Source: Doris montereyensis | Lineage: Eukaryota; Mollusca; Gastropoda; Nudibranchia; Dorididae | NCBI GenBank assembly: GCA_037039925.1 | Contig: JAXRKP010000564.1 | Location: 130,001-194,000 of the forward strand | Direction: 5' to 3' | Length of the DNA stretch: 64,000 nucleotides | Part shown: positions 26,701 to 33,559 of the stretch, piece after piece | Position numbering within the stretch: position 1 is the stretch's first letter | Layout of the letters: every line of letters starts with the position of its first letter | Translations under genes and position numbers: made by a program | The notes under the pieces: model-generated | The model's input: the letters and a program-made list of their open reading frames with translations, nothing else | Databases searched by the model: none | What the model was told of the DNA's origin: nothing

Positions 26701-29700
26701 CTGCATACGGTAAAATTGCACAAGTATAATATTTACTACTTACGTACAGTAGAATTGCTCAAGAATAACATTATCTACTTTCATACAGTAAAATTGCACA
26801 TGGATAAAATTATCTACTTTCACACAGTAAAATTGCACATGGATAACATTATCTACTTGCATACGGTAAAATTGCACAAGAGTGACATTATCTACTTACA
26901 TACAGTAGAATTGCACAAGGATGACATCCATTTGCGGACAGTGACATTGCACAGGATAACATTATCTTGCAGACAGTAAAATTGCACAGGGATAACATTA
27001 GCTACTTGCAGACAGTAAAATTACAGTAAAATTGTACAGGGATAACATTAGCTCCTTGCAGTAAAATTGCACAGGGATAACATTAGCTACTTGCAGACAG
27101 TAAAATTGCACAGGGATAACATTAGCTACTTGCAGACAGTAAAATTGCACAGGGATAACATTAGCTACTTGCAGACAGTAAAATTGCACAGGGATAACAT
27201 TAGCTACTTAAAATTGCACAAGGGATAACATTGTCTACTATTTGCATACAGTAAAATTTCACAAGGATAACATTATCTACTTACATACAGTAAAATTGCA
27301 CAAGGAATGACATTATAGTTGCAGTAAAATTGCAATAACAGTATTTGATACAGTAAATTTGCACGAGGATAACATTATCTACTTACATACAGTAAAATTG
27401 TACAGGAATGACATTATGTAGTTGCATTCAATAAAAATAGATTACAGGGATTGACTCTCCTTTTATCCTGTATTCATTTTATGATACAAGGTTTAAGATG
27501 ACTTTTTCTTCTTTTTTTTCTTTTTCTTCTCAGATTCAAACATGGATGTTCTTGGTATGCATGCCGCCAAGAAATCTGCAGATTTGGCACTACTAGGACA
27601 ATATACAAAGTCAAGAGGCGTGGCTTTGATGAATCAAAGATTTGCCTGGAGACAAAGGTGAATGGATTGCTTTTAAAAGACAAAAGGTGGATTAATAGTC
27701 CGCATCCCACACAAGTGCAGGCTCACCGACTGTACATCATTTATCCCCCAGCAGGCCATTTCATTCAAAGTCCTTCACAACTCCTAGGGGAGCATACAAG
27801 ACACAAGCCTGTTAGGCTTTTCATACTAATGCTCTAACAAGATCTTTCTCTATCTATAGCTGGGTACTTATTCACATCTGAGTCAAGTGAGGAAAGTAGA
27901 GTGAAGTACCTTTCCTAAGAGTAAAACGTTGTGAAAAAACCCACCTGTACCAGACGTGGGGCTTGAACCGTGTCGTCGTGATTACCAGCTCACAACACTA
28001 CGGTTCAGCTACAACACTTACAACCTATACTAAAATATTTCATTTTTTCCAATTTCCCTTTTCTGCTGGCAACACTCTCCTTCTAATCTTCCATTCCCAT
28101 CCTTTTCCCGCCCATTCCCAATTCTTTTACTTTTTTAAACTTTTTTTTGTATTTGTATTTTATTCTTTCTCACAACATAGAGATTATAGGCTATTTTCAT
28201 ATTATATTATAATGAGTATATTAAGGATCGAACTTGATATAAATCATATTCATTCTTTATCCTGCACAATTATTGAGCCTGCAAGGATTGAGGGTTTTTA
28301 TATTTTATTTATAAGGAGTTTCAAATGTGTGTCCTATTTGTTAGTCAGTGAGCTCTGGATTATGAGGTCCTGAGTTTGAATCCTGGCAACTGGCAATGCT
28401 AGGTTTGATGTTGTGTAGCTCAACCCAGGTGCAATTTTATTTGGGGGGGAGGGGGGGGTATCTGTGTGAATAACATCTGTGACCAATTAGTGTCCTATCC
28501 AAGATAGGATGTATAACCACCTGTTGTACTTCACGCCTTTTGGAAATCGGGATAAGCTCTGACCCTGTGGGCTCATAATAGTCTTGAGAGAACCTTCCTT
28601 TACTTTCAAAGGTGTATTTGTGTACATAGAATTGTAAAAGACGTATCACACACCCTTCCATGACAAGGTTTCCTAATTTTACTTTTCCCTCAAAGAAGTG
28701 GGTAGTTGGCAGGCTGTGTAGGTAGGTGCTGTTTGTGTCACCTGTCTTTCACCTTCTCGTTTTTCTTGATTCACGGGAGGACTCAGCAATCTATAGCTGT
28801 CGACCTCTTACCCAAAAGGTTGTGGGTTCAAGCCCGGCGGTTGCAAAATTTATTTGGGTTTTTAAAAGTAAAGATACTGCACTAAACCGTAATGTGTATG
28901 ATACTGCATTATACTGTAATGTGTATGATACTGCATTATACTATAATGTGTATGATACTGCATTATACTGTAATGTGTCTGATACTGCACTAAACCGTAA
29001 TTGTCTGATACTGCATTATACTGTAATGTGTATGAACTGCATTATACTATAATGTGTCTGATACTGCACCAAACCGTAATGTGTATGATACTACATTATA
29101 CTGTAATGTGTCTGATACTGCATTATACTGTAATGTGTCTGATACTGCATTATACTGTAATGTGTATGATACTGCATTATACTGTAATGTGTATGATACT
29201 GCATAATACTGTAAACTGCAGTAACTGTAATGTGTCTGATACTGCATTATACTGTAATGTGTAAAGTGTATGATACTGCATTATACTGTAATGTGTAATG
29301 TGTATAATACTGCATTAATACTGTAATGTGTAATGTATGATACTGCATTATACTGTAATGTGTCTGATACTGCAGTATACTGTAATGTGTCTGATACTGC
29401 ATTATACTGTAATGTGTCTAATACTGCATTATACTGTAATGTGTATGATACTGCATTATACTGTAATGTATGATACTGCATTATACTGTAATGTGTCTGA
29501 TACTGCATTATACTGTAATGTGTATGATACTGCATTATACTATAATGTGTTATACGCTAAACCGTAATGTGTATGATACTACATTATACTGTAATGTGTC
29601 TGATACTGCATTATACTGTAATGTGTCTGATACTGCATTATACTGTAATGTGTATGATACTGCATTATACTGTAATGTGTATGATACTGCATAATACTGT

Positions 29701-32700
29701 AATGTGTCTGATACTGCATTATACTGTAATGTGTCTGATACTACAGTATACTGTAATGTGTATGATACTGCATTATACTGTAATACTGCATTATACTGTA
29801 ATGTGTATGATACTGCATTATACTGTAATGTGTCTGATACTGCATTATACTGTAATGTGTCTGATACTGCATTATACTGTAATGTGTATGATACTGCATT
29901 ATACTGTAATGTGTCTGATACTGCATTATACTGTATTGTGTATGATACTGCATTATACTGTAATGTGTAACTGTGTATAATACTGCATTATACTGTAATG
30001 TGTATGATACTGCATTATACTGTAATGTGTATGATACTGCATTAATACTGTAATGTGTATGAAATGTGTATGATACTGCATTATACTGTAATGTGCATGA
30101 TACTGCATTATACTGTAATGTGTAAAGTGTATGATACTGCATTATACTGTAATGTGTATTGTGTATGATACTGCATTATACTGTAATGTGTAAAGTGTAT
30201 GATACTGCATTATACTGTAATGTGTATTGTGTATGATACTGCATTATACTGTAATGTGTAAAGTGTATGATACTGCATTATACTGTAATGTGTATGATAC
30301 TGCATTATACTGTAATGTGTATTGTGTATGATACTGCATTCTACTGTAATATGTAAAGTGTATGATATACTGCATTATACTGTAATGTGTATGATACTGC
30401 ATTATACTGTAATGTGTGTGATGCTGCATTGTATTGTAATGTGTTTGATACTGCATTTTTGTTTACTGCTAATCATTGTTCATCTAGAGTGGTCTAACGT
30501 CAGTACGGCTACCTAAGGAGTAGAAGTAGAGGTCATGTAAGTAAAGTAACCTATTTGTGTCAATAAATCATGCTATGACACTGGAAGATATCTAAAAATA
30601 GTCCAATCTTGCAATAAATATGAACCACCTGTATAAACTGTGCACTTTGATTGGTTAATGCCAAGAAATGTCCCAAATTTCCCTTATAACATCAACACAG
30701 CCACTGTAACATCAGCGTAGCCACATTTAACAGCAACAACAAAAAACCCACTATAAGACAACAGATCACAACAGATTCTTGTTTGTTATTGTATTGAACA
30801 AATGACATTTATTTTTATTGAATTGGGAGCTTTTATTGAAATAAAGAGACTTTTTGTTGAAATAAAGAGACGTTGAAATAAAGAGACTTTTTGTTGAAAT
30901 AAAGAGACTTTTTGTTTTTTGTTGAAATAAAGAGACTTTTTGTTGAAATAAAGAAACTTTTTGTTGAAATAAAGAGACTTTTTGTTGAAATAAAGAAACT
31001 TTTTGTTGAAATAAAGAGACTTTTTGTTGAAATAAAGAGACTTTTTGTTGAAATAAAGAGACTTCTTATTAAAATAAAGAGATTTTATTGAAATAAAGAG
31101 GATTTGTAACAGGCACATCAAACAGAACTGACCAGCTGTACTGATGTTATAGCCATGTTGACGTTACACCACTCTATTGACACATGGAGCTACTTGAATT
31201 TTAGAACTACATTCACACCAGACTAGATTTGAATGTTTTAGAAGTCTTTACATGTCTATGCTATTTAAGAAAATGATATTAAAGAACTTTCTAATGTTTA
31301 ATTTGTTCAACAGCCACTCTGTTGAATCGTCGAAATCTGACAGAAAGAAGTACAAAAATCTATACTCAAAAGTAAAGCACATGGAGAATCTCCTACAGCG
31401 AAAACAACAGGTTTGAGAAAGAAATATTTTTAATTATTTCAATATCGCAATAGCTTTTGGTTGGGGTTTTTCTTTTTCCATGTATTTTTAACCTAAATTG
31501 TCATCCTTTCAATTATTTTTAAGTTGAAACCAACCCACAAAAAAGGTAACAAAAACAAAACAAAATTATTGTTTCCATCCGAATACCCTTCCTCCCCCCC
31601 CCCCCCTCCCCCCTCCTCCTCCCTTCTCTCTCTCTCCCTCTCTCGAAATTAAACTAAACCCAAAACATTTTTAGAAAATGAAACAGCTGTGAAGAGGAAA
31701 ACGATATAAAGTTAGTGAGCCTTTTAGTTCTACATGGATAAGGGCTGTAAATCATCTTTATCTTCGATTTTGAAAATGGTCATCGAGAATTTTTTTTTCA
31801 TAACATTTTATGATGGGAGAATGTGTTTTATATATATACATGCCATATTTTTCTCCTCAGTCTGAAATAGCTAATGCTGGAAGGACAAGAAGTGACAGTG
31901 AAGAGGATGATGAGTACCCTGAAATATATGCTACTGATGACGGCAGTGAGAATGCCGCTGCTATCTACGACAACCAAAAGTCTATTAAAGCAGCATGCAA
32001 ATCCAAGAAGGCAAGTCATTTTCAGTAGTTCATTTTGTCCTTGTCCTTTTTACTTCTTTTTTATTTTTTATTTATTTTTTTCTTCTAAATTTGTGTTTTT
32101 GTTGTTACTGATCCAGCAGCGCTTGGACATTTATCCTTTGGACCAATGCCACGTAGTGGTATCTGCAGGTGTTTTTCATCTGTTGCAGGGTTCCATAAAT
32201 AGCGTTCCAAGTATAGGGTTTCTCGGGGAGTAGCGTTTCGCGTAGGTCTTTCAATTTGTGGCATTCAAAAAGGTGATGGGTCACAGTTTCATGGGGGTGG
32301 TCACAAAACGGGCACACTGGGTCATGTTCAGGTTTTATTCTGTTTAGATGCATGTTTGGCTGTATGTGGTAAATTTGTATTCTTAGATGCCTCAGACAAA
32401 GTCACAGGATTAACATTGTTCATAATTTTCATGGATTTTAGTCTCTGGTCGTGTGTTCCAACCTCGGCATCTGGAAACGTTGTTTCTTTCTTTTTTTTAT
32501 TCTTTTATCTTGAGTTAAGCTTACAGTAACAAAAAGTTGCGGTTTAAAAAAGTGCGTCTTACATATCTTCTTAGTGGCAATCACTGTTATGTTTACGCGA
32601 CAACGTCCAGTTCAGAGGACACATTAATTTGCACTCGCAGCAAAGTTTCAAGTTTTAAAACATTTTAGTTCCTTTTTCACCCACCCAATGGGATGTTGGC

Positions 32701-33044
32701 GGGTCTAATGTATGTTAAATCCTATACTTCTCTCCTTTCACCGTATCTTGCTGATATTATTATGATATTTTTAATTTTTTTCAAATTTTATTTAACAGTT
32801 GCGTTCTTTAAGGAGCTCTGACATGGAAGATGACTTGTACAATGTAGTGTACAACATGAACCAAATGCAACCAGACAGAGTGGCACTGGCAGTGGTAGCC
32901 CCTCAGGTAGAGGAGGACAAGGACAGTAGTGGAATGACAAGCAAGGAAAAGGAAAGTGGTGGAGAGATTACTCTGCCCCTTTGCCTCCTGCCAAACGGGA
33001 GGGGGGAGAGGAAAGGAAAGGAAGGAAAATTAAAATTTGAGTAA
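2327..33044 (+). CDS. Gene 1: vWA / Sec23-24-type zinc finger protein (circularly permutated Ras protein 1-like), 16 exons, one frameshift
   Basis: Sixteen exons were joined by hand from splice sites and codon phase, giving about 770 codons. The order is an acidic N-terminus, a Sec23/24-type zinc finger (VVCSSC in exon 3 and WTCEFC in exon 4, spacing C-x2-C-x20-C-x2-C), a von Willebrand A domain (metal site DTSGS in exon 4, strand GLVTFSND in exon 5, GATALGPAL and VIVCTDG in exon 7), a beta-sandwich-like segment (exon 12), a helical basic segment (exons 13-14) and acidic/serine-rich tails. The vWA metal site is complete, so ligand or protein binding is plausible. This layout matches proteins annotated as circularly permutated Ras protein 1, but I see no Ras G-motifs here, so the name is by family only. 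Two problems remain: exon 5 is one base short (frameshift) and exons 2 and 3 do not share phase. A pseudogene cannot be excluded, although all other exons are open and well spliced. Confidence 0.75.
2419..4141 (+). other. Intron 1 of gene 1, first part
   Basis: Non-coding; AGATCT/TCTAGA-rich at 2500-2640. The remainder is AT-rich with no recognisable element. Confidence 0.4.
4142..4416. mobile_element. Palindromic (foldback/MITE-like) element
   Basis: The two halves are inverted copies of each other. The left arm begins GTTTAGCGGCGTAAAG and the right arm ends CTTTTTACGCTGCTTAACC; the arms share GGTATCGG, TAGATCTAC-like and GAAGAAATCTAT blocks in matching order. The centre is a GGGG/CCCC-rich spacer. 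No open frame; a non-autonomous element is the simplest reading. Confidence 0.7.
5010..5110 (+). repeat. Degenerate copy of the unnamed ~130-bp family (family E)
   Basis: TTTCTTTC, CATCTTGTTGCTTCCTCTTAATTCACC-like and GATCACCACA words occur in family order but the head is lost. Confidence 0.4.
5661..5972 (+). mobile_element. tRNA-derived SINE, family B, near full length
   Basis: A tRNA-like head (TTCAGAGGCAAGGTGTCTGCC, B-box GGGTTCAAGCCCC) is followed by a body shared with copies at 10.2, 10.6, 24.1, 40.0 and 60.7 kb, with landmarks CAGATCACAACACT, AAAGATCCC and GTAGATGTGGGTAAA at the 3' end. Confidence 0.85.
6286..6843. mobile_element. hAT-type non-autonomous DNA transposon (MITE) with intact target duplication
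   Basis: The ends are TAGGCCTGGGC and its inverse (ACCCAGGCCTA), and the 558-bp element is flanked on both sides by the identical 8 bp GTGCTTAC (6278-6285 and 6844-6851). 8-bp duplications with T at position 2 and A at position 7, and TAG-GGC-type ends, are characteristic of hAT elements. There is no transposase frame. Inside lie C-runs and a short 62-residue chance frame. Confidence 0.9.
7500..7588 (+). CDS. Gene 1 exon 2
   Basis: The acceptor is a pyrimidine tract ending ttccag. The exon continues the exon 1 frame with a SESDSDSDEQPE acidic stretch and ends before a gttgag donor, leaving one base. The next recognised exon starts in phase 0, so a small exon of length 3n+2 is missing between 7590 and 11142, or the donor differs. 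The other two frames of this exon hit stops. Confidence 0.55.
7589..9730 (+). other. Intron 2 of gene 1, first part
   Basis: AT-rich non-coding DNA. G-run at 8788-8808. A small exon needed to repair the exon 2/3 phase should lie in this intron (7589-11142) but could not be identified. Confidence 0.35.
9731..9955 (+). repeat. Dispersed repeat, copy 1
   Basis: Matches 51940-52165 in the same orientation over about 220 bp, sharing GTTTGGGA, GACCAAAATGTTGA, TTTGCATA, AAGNTTATGGCA and CAAAATATTTT blocks and an AGAAGATTG end. Neither copy codes for a recognised protein. Confidence 0.7.
10160..10378 (+). mobile_element. SINE family B, 5'-truncated
   Basis: Starts inside the body (CTGTTCCTGGTAGGTGGATC) and runs to GTAGATGTGGGTAAATCAAA. 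It lies about 260 bp from an opposite-strand copy. Confidence 0.8.
10640..10935 (-). mobile_element. SINE family B, inverted copy
   Basis: On the plus strand it begins TTGATTTGATTTACCCACATC and ends in the tRNA-like head region (CATCTTTTGGTTGGGAGTC). With the plus-strand copy at 10.2 kb it forms an inverted pair within intron 2. Confidence 0.85.
11143..11352 (+). CDS. Gene 1 exon 3: first half of the zinc finger
   Basis: The acceptor is a long T/C tract ending ttttttcag and the donor is AAA|gtaatc. The 70-codon exon is open and carries VVCSSC, the first cysteine pair of a Sec23/Sec24-like zinc finger. It starts and ends in phase 0. Confidence 0.8.
11405..11935 (+). repeat. 46-bp minisatellite
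   Basis: About nine to eleven units containing CCATGTGCCTGTAAATTCC and GGGTCTGTTTTGTACATGC, degenerate at both ends. It begins about 50 bp after exon 3's donor. Confidence 0.9.
11936..12703 (+). other. Rest of intron 3
   Basis: Non-coding. A degenerate family-E-like tail (TGAATGTCATTTGTCTTGCTG, ACCCTGAGATT) is visible near 12225-12300; otherwise nothing recognised. Confidence 0.35.
12704..12895 (+). CDS. Gene 1 exon 4: second half of the zinc finger and vWA metal site
   Basis: 64 codons, phase 0 at both ends, acceptor tttcag, donor GAG|gttaga. It contains WTCEFC (second cysteine pair) and then LVIFCVDTSGSM, the first beta strand and DxSxS metal-ion-dependent adhesion site of a vWA domain. 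This is the clearest family evidence in the gene. Confidence 0.85.
13005..13125 (+). repeat. Degenerate family E copy
   Basis: CATCTTGTTATTTC, TTAATTTATACTGAGGTCACC and a terminal AAACAAACAAACAAAC tail follow family E order. Confidence 0.45.
13861..14166. mobile_element. Foldback element with ~100-bp arms and flanking 15-bp direct repeats
   Basis: Left arm 13876-13985 and right arm 14026-14131 are inverted copies at roughly 90% identity (shared AGTGACAACTCCACCAATAA and AACAAACATGTGA, plus GTATAACCCTTC blocks). The loop is AGATCTAGATCT-rich. The 15-mer AACATATAGCACATA occurs at 13861-13875 and again at 14152-14166. Confidence 0.8.
14664..14722. repeat. (GA)n microsatellite
   Basis: Pure AG dinucleotides for about 55 bp, followed by GAGG-rich sequence. 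Confidence 0.95.
14936..15072 (+). repeat. Family E copy
   Basis: GTGATTGGCGGGCACCGCTGG head, TCCTACTTCTTTCCTTTCAC and ATCCTGAGATCACCGC landmarks; ends just before exon 5. Confidence 0.75.
15104..15321 (+). CDS. Gene 1 exon 5 with a one-base deletion
   Basis: The acceptor is ttttgcag and the donor is GAT|gtatgt. The length is 218 nt between two phase-0 neighbours, so it cannot be read through. The first part (EGKVKLRG to MAKDFP) is open in phase 0; near 15287 the conserved strand RRVGLVTFSND continues in the +1-shifted frame, while the original frame stops at TAA 15305-15307. One base added in the TTCCCGAC run would restore a continuous vWA domain. The exon is therefore real, with either a frameshift mutation or a homopolymer assembly error. 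Confidence 0.8.
15365..15512 (+). repeat. Family E copy
   Basis: GATGGTTGGCAGTCACTGCTGG head to GTAAATTTCAAT-like tail; begins about 45 bp after exon 5's donor. Confidence 0.75.
15960..16097 (-). mobile_element. tRNA-like SINE, different family (single copy here)
   Basis: The minus strand reads GACGCCAGTAGCTCAGTTGA (A-box-like TAGCTCAGTTGATAGAGC) and a GATCGATTCCCAGC B-box-like segment followed by a short body. The spacing fits a tRNA-derived head. Confidence 0.65.
16302..17541. mobile_element. Possible DNA element with subterminal inverted repeats
   Basis: GGCGTTTAGC near the left end (16305) and its inverse at 17529-17538, plus AGATCAGTGGTAACTCTTTTG at 16356 inverted as CAAAAGAGTTACCACCGATCT at 17476. 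The left ~330 bp recurs at 37606-37930. No transposase frame seen. Confidence 0.5.
16787..16813. repeat. Short perfect hairpin
   Basis: GAAGATGTTCTT and AAGAACATCTTC form 12-bp arms around a 3-nt loop. Confidence 0.7.
17672..17822 (+). CDS. Gene 1 exon 6: vWA domain
   Basis: Acceptor gttcag, donor ACAG|gtaagt. It starts in phase 0 with VTIIGDG directly after the SND of exon 5, as expected in a vWA strand-turn, and ends with one base of a Gly codon. Confidence 0.85.
18057..18343 (+). mobile_element. tRNA-derived SINE, family A
   Basis: Head GGTGGCCGAGTGGTGAGGCTG with B-box GGGTTCAAATC; body with CAAATGGGTA, AGACTAGCGTCCTG-like and GCTCTATGGGCC landmarks; ends AAGGAACTT. Confidence 0.85.
18526..18668 (+). 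repeat. Family E copy
   Basis: GGGCAGTTGGCGGGTGCTACT head, CACCCTGAGATCATCGC and GTAGATTTCATTGAATCAA tail. Confidence 0.8.
19002..19202 (+). CDS. Gene 1 exon 7: vWA domain, remaining metal-site residues
   Basis: Acceptor tttacag, donor AAGG|gtgaga. The Gly codon split with exon 6 is completed. GGATALGPAL holds the metal-site Thr and KVIVCTDGKAN the metal-site Asp. The sequence at the donor reappears as the unit of the minisatellite that fills the next intron. Confidence 0.88.
19262..19800 (+). repeat. Dispersed repeat with poly-G core, copy 1
   Basis: ACTTTAAGGGGGGG, CCTGAGCATG and CCATCTTGGATTTTCATTG blocks match the inverse of 52850-53030 in order. It interrupts the intron 7 minisatellite. 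Origin unknown. Confidence 0.5.
19815..20168 (+). other. Orphan 117-codon open frame inside intron 7
   Basis: An ATG-started frame without low complexity (MNYHTIVRGYQVLHVDPIST onward, including NFRIEYQLGMTKFSAFNGT) lies between minisatellite blocks. It is longer than most non-repeat chance frames here. No family recognised; it may be a remnant of whatever inserted into the array. Confidence 0.25.
21224..21306 (+). CDS. Gene 1 exon 8
   Basis: Using the acceptor ttcagag, the leftover G of exon 7 makes a Val codon and the frame reads VSISVTTIKGTDCKL, then HLGQLASKTGGQ, typical of the end of this vWA family. The alternative acceptor two bases earlier breaks phase. Donor CAG|gtaata; ends in phase 0. 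Confidence 0.85.
22150..22405 (-). mobile_element. LINE remnant (C-terminal end of a reverse transcriptase ORF)
   Basis: The minus strand reads MKYLRKVVEKNKRDKIRSPT near its start and KGRPRTKWEEDIKEAFKT at its end, the pattern seen after the reverse transcriptase domain in RTE/CR1-like LINEs, with stops between. It is a decayed fossil inside intron 8. Confidence 0.7.
22535..22630. repeat. Two-copy 60-bp direct repeat
   Basis: GAAATGGTAAGCTAGTTCTG plus GGTAGTATTAAGA occurs twice about 60 bp apart. Confidence 0.7.
22782..22888 (+). CDS. Gene 1 exon 9
   Basis: Acceptor tccacag, donor CCTT|gtgagt. It encodes VNIVDPLNLAKEFGNILADP and an IIATNVKAKF helix-strand segment, fully open and in phase with both neighbours. 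Confidence 0.88.
23160..23672 (+). repeat. 42-bp minisatellite, very homogeneous
   Basis: About 12 near-identical units (TGTTACTTATCTGAAATGGG followed by TTTATTAAAGTAAAAATATC). Units differ only in the length of one A run (5 or 6). Confidence 0.95.
23903..24024 (+). CDS. Gene 1 exon 10
   Basis: Acceptor ctgttgttag, donor AAAG|gtaaat. It completes a Leu codon and reads YVIDESNPDSQECYGESAPG, continuing to FDFGRRQSQSK. It lies just after a 42-bp minisatellite. Confidence 0.8.
24056..24345 (-). mobile_element. SINE family B, inverted
   Basis: Plus strand starts TTGATTTTGGTTTGCCTACATC 30 bp after exon 10 and ends CAACCTTTTGGTTGAGAGAC at the tRNA-like head. Confidence 0.85.
24611..24672 (+). CDS. 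Gene 1 exon 11 (short, polar linker)
   Basis: Acceptor tatccacag, donor GAG|gtaatt. 62 nt complete an Asp codon and encode a Lys/Ser-rich linker (DSSPSTKAEKQKTK). Phase agrees with both neighbours. Confidence 0.75.
24936..25058 (+). repeat. Family E copy
   Basis: GGTTAGCGGGCGCTGCTGAG head, CTCCGAGATCATCGTAATGG and GTCAATTTCAATGAA tail. Confidence 0.75.
25273..25406 (+). repeat. Family E copy
   Basis: CACTGGTGGGTGTTACTGG head through TCACCACATATATGGTGGATG; ends about 90 bp before exon 12. Confidence 0.7.
25496..25667 (+). CDS. Gene 1 exon 12: beta-sandwich-like segment
   Basis: Acceptor ctttaag, donor AAAT|gttggt. The frame contains PFQLQIHYTDTEGIKALRV, a strand-rich segment like the Sec23/24 beta-sandwich (inference from pattern only). 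The donor is weak but the join to exon 13 keeps phase. Confidence 0.78.
26010..27455. repeat. 39-bp minisatellite, ~36 units
   Basis: Unit words are GAAATTGCACAGGGATAACA and TTATCTACTTGCATACAGT. Because 39 is a multiple of three, the array keeps long frames open on both strands (up to 245 codons, 13-residue repeats such as KLHRDNIIYLHTV). These are repeat translations, not genes. Confidence 0.95.
27534..27657 (+). CDS. Gene 1 exon 13: helical segment
   Basis: Acceptor with a long T/C tract ending tctcag, donor CAAAG|gtgaat. It reads SNMDVLGMHAAKKSADLALL, consistent with the helical region that follows the beta-sandwich in Sec23/24-like folds. It ends with two bases completed by exon 14 as Ser. 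Confidence 0.83.
27690..28022 (-). mobile_element. tRNA-derived SINE, family C
   Basis: The minus strand begins GTTGTAGCTGAACCGTAGTG, has a GACACGGTTCAAGCCCC B-box, then a body ending CATTTGTGTGGG-like sequence. Copies at 53.0 and 60.4 kb. Confidence 0.75.
28343..28601 (+). mobile_element. SINE family A, 5'-truncated and disrupted
   Basis: Starts at GGATTATGAGGTCCTGAGTTT and carries a G-run insertion at 28442-28457; the 3' body with GGGATAAGCTCTGACCC is recognisable. Confidence 0.7.
28697..28780 (+). repeat. Family E fragment
   Basis: GGGTAGTTGGCAGGCTGTGTAGG head and CACCTTCTCGTTTTTCTTGATTCAC-like body; interrupted by the following SINE head. Confidence 0.55.
28772..28855 (+). mobile_element. 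SINE family B head only
   Basis: CAGCAATCTATAGCTGTCGACC through AAAAGGTTGTGGGTTCAAGCCC (B-box), then lost where the next minisatellite begins. Confidence 0.6.
28870..30460. repeat. 27-bp minisatellite, ~1.6 kb
   Basis: Unit words are GATACTGCATTATACTGTAA and TGTGTAT. The period is nine codons, so many frames (up to 137 codons) stay open on both strands. ATACTGCATTATACTGTA contains a partly self-complementary core (GCAGTA/TACTGC). Confidence 0.95.
30825..31102 (+). repeat. 22-bp minisatellite with AATAAA in every unit
   Basis: GTTGAAATAAAGAGACTTTT repeated about 13 times; every unit carries a perfect AATAAA on gene 1's sense strand, followed by a T/G-rich stretch. It lies in intron 13. Confidence 0.93.
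31314..31410 (+). CDS. Gene 1 exon 14: basic helical segment
   Basis: Acceptor ttcaacag, donor CAACAG|gtttga. It joins exon 13 exactly in phase and reads HSVESSKSDRKKYKNLY and KHMENLLQRKQQ, a basic amphipathic stretch. Confidence 0.8.
31861..32010 (+). CDS. Gene 1 exon 15, followed by a GC donor
   Basis: Acceptor ttctcctcag. 50 codons in phase 0, acidic and Ser-rich (TRSDSEEDDEYPEIYATDDG), ending AAG|gcaagt. The GC-AG donor otherwise matches consensus (AAG|GCAAGT), and the next exon continues in phase, so this is a genuine minor-class donor. Confidence 0.75.
32105..32353 (-). mobile_element. LINE remnant with C-terminal zinc-knuckle-like motif
   Basis: An 82-codon minus-strand frame reads HDPVCPFCDHPHETVTHHLF, then ECHKL, the C-x2-C...ETxxHxxxxC pattern found at the end of many I/Jockey/RTE-like LINE ORFs. 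It sits in the GC-AG intron of gene 1. Confidence 0.75.
32695..32760 (+). repeat. Family E fragment
   Basis: GATGTTGGCGGGTCTAATG head and TATACTTCTCTCCTTTCACCG only. Confidence 0.5.
32799..33044 (+). CDS. Gene 1 exon 16 (stop codon)
   Basis: Acceptor tttaacag. It opens LRSLRSSDMEDDLYNVVYNM and continues through a Glu/Lys/Ser-rich tail to TAA at 33042-33044. The conserved-looking part ends near 32905; the last 45 residues are low complexity, so an additional splice at CAG|gtagag (32908) is possible. Confidence 0.65.
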   Translation: MRSLRSSDMEDDLYNVVYNMNQMQPDRVALAVVAPQVEEDKDSSGMTSKEKESGGEITLPLCLLPNGRGERKGKEGKLKFE

Positions 33045-33202
33045 GATATGTGTAGAGACTCTGATGAAAGTTCGCAAATGAGATTTAACAGCTATTGAAA
33101 TTCAGGGATCCTTATTAATGATATCTTTACAGTCTGCTGAAGGTATGCAAGTGAGAGATTTTAACAGCACACCAGCTTGTAGCTCTTTTGCTAGATGATT
33201 AA

Positions 33203-33208
33203 AATAAA
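33203..33208 (+). terminator. Candidate poly(A) signal for gene 1
   Basis: AATAAA lies about 160 nt after the stop codon of gene 1. No other candidate is nearer; the position fits a short 3' UTR. Confidence 0.45.
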
Positions 33209-33420
33209 ACATTTCCTGCAATCCACCAGGCCAGGGAAAATCATCATGGTTTCAGTTTCTCATGAATGGCCTAGAATCATGTGATAGCAAGGAGTATTCT
33301 AATCACACTTAGTAAAACTATTATGTTATAAATATCCAAGGGCTTTATAGTTGACACACCATAGTAGTACAGCGCTCACTGCTTGCAAGAACACCAGTGG
33401 TTAGAGATATTGTATTCTTG

Positions 33421-33530
33421 TTGCGGGCAGTTGGCAGGCGCTGCTCGTAGGTCCTACTTCTTTCCTTCAATTCTTTCACTTACTTTTCATCTTGCCGTTT
33501 CCTTTTTCTTAATTCACCTTGAGAACATAG
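33421..33530 (+). repeat. Family E copy
   Basis: GCGGGCAGTTGGCAGGCGCT head to CACCTTGAGAACATAG; 3' end lost. Confidence 0.75.
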
Positions 33531-33559
33531 AGAGAGAAAAATCGAAATCGTGTTCATGT

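Noticed and set aside
26242..26979. 245-codon open frame of KLH-DNIIYLHTV repeats
   Set aside because: It is the translation of a 39-bp minisatellite; the opposite strand is equally open and there is no coding signature.
29567..29980. 137-codon frames of MILHYTVMC-type repeats
   Set aside because: Translation of a 27-bp minisatellite, open in several frames on both strands.
30488..30538. Extra exon between gene 1 exons 13 and 14 (ctagag acceptor, strong gtaagt donor)
   Set aside because: All frames break within it, and exon 13 joins exon 14 exactly in phase without it.
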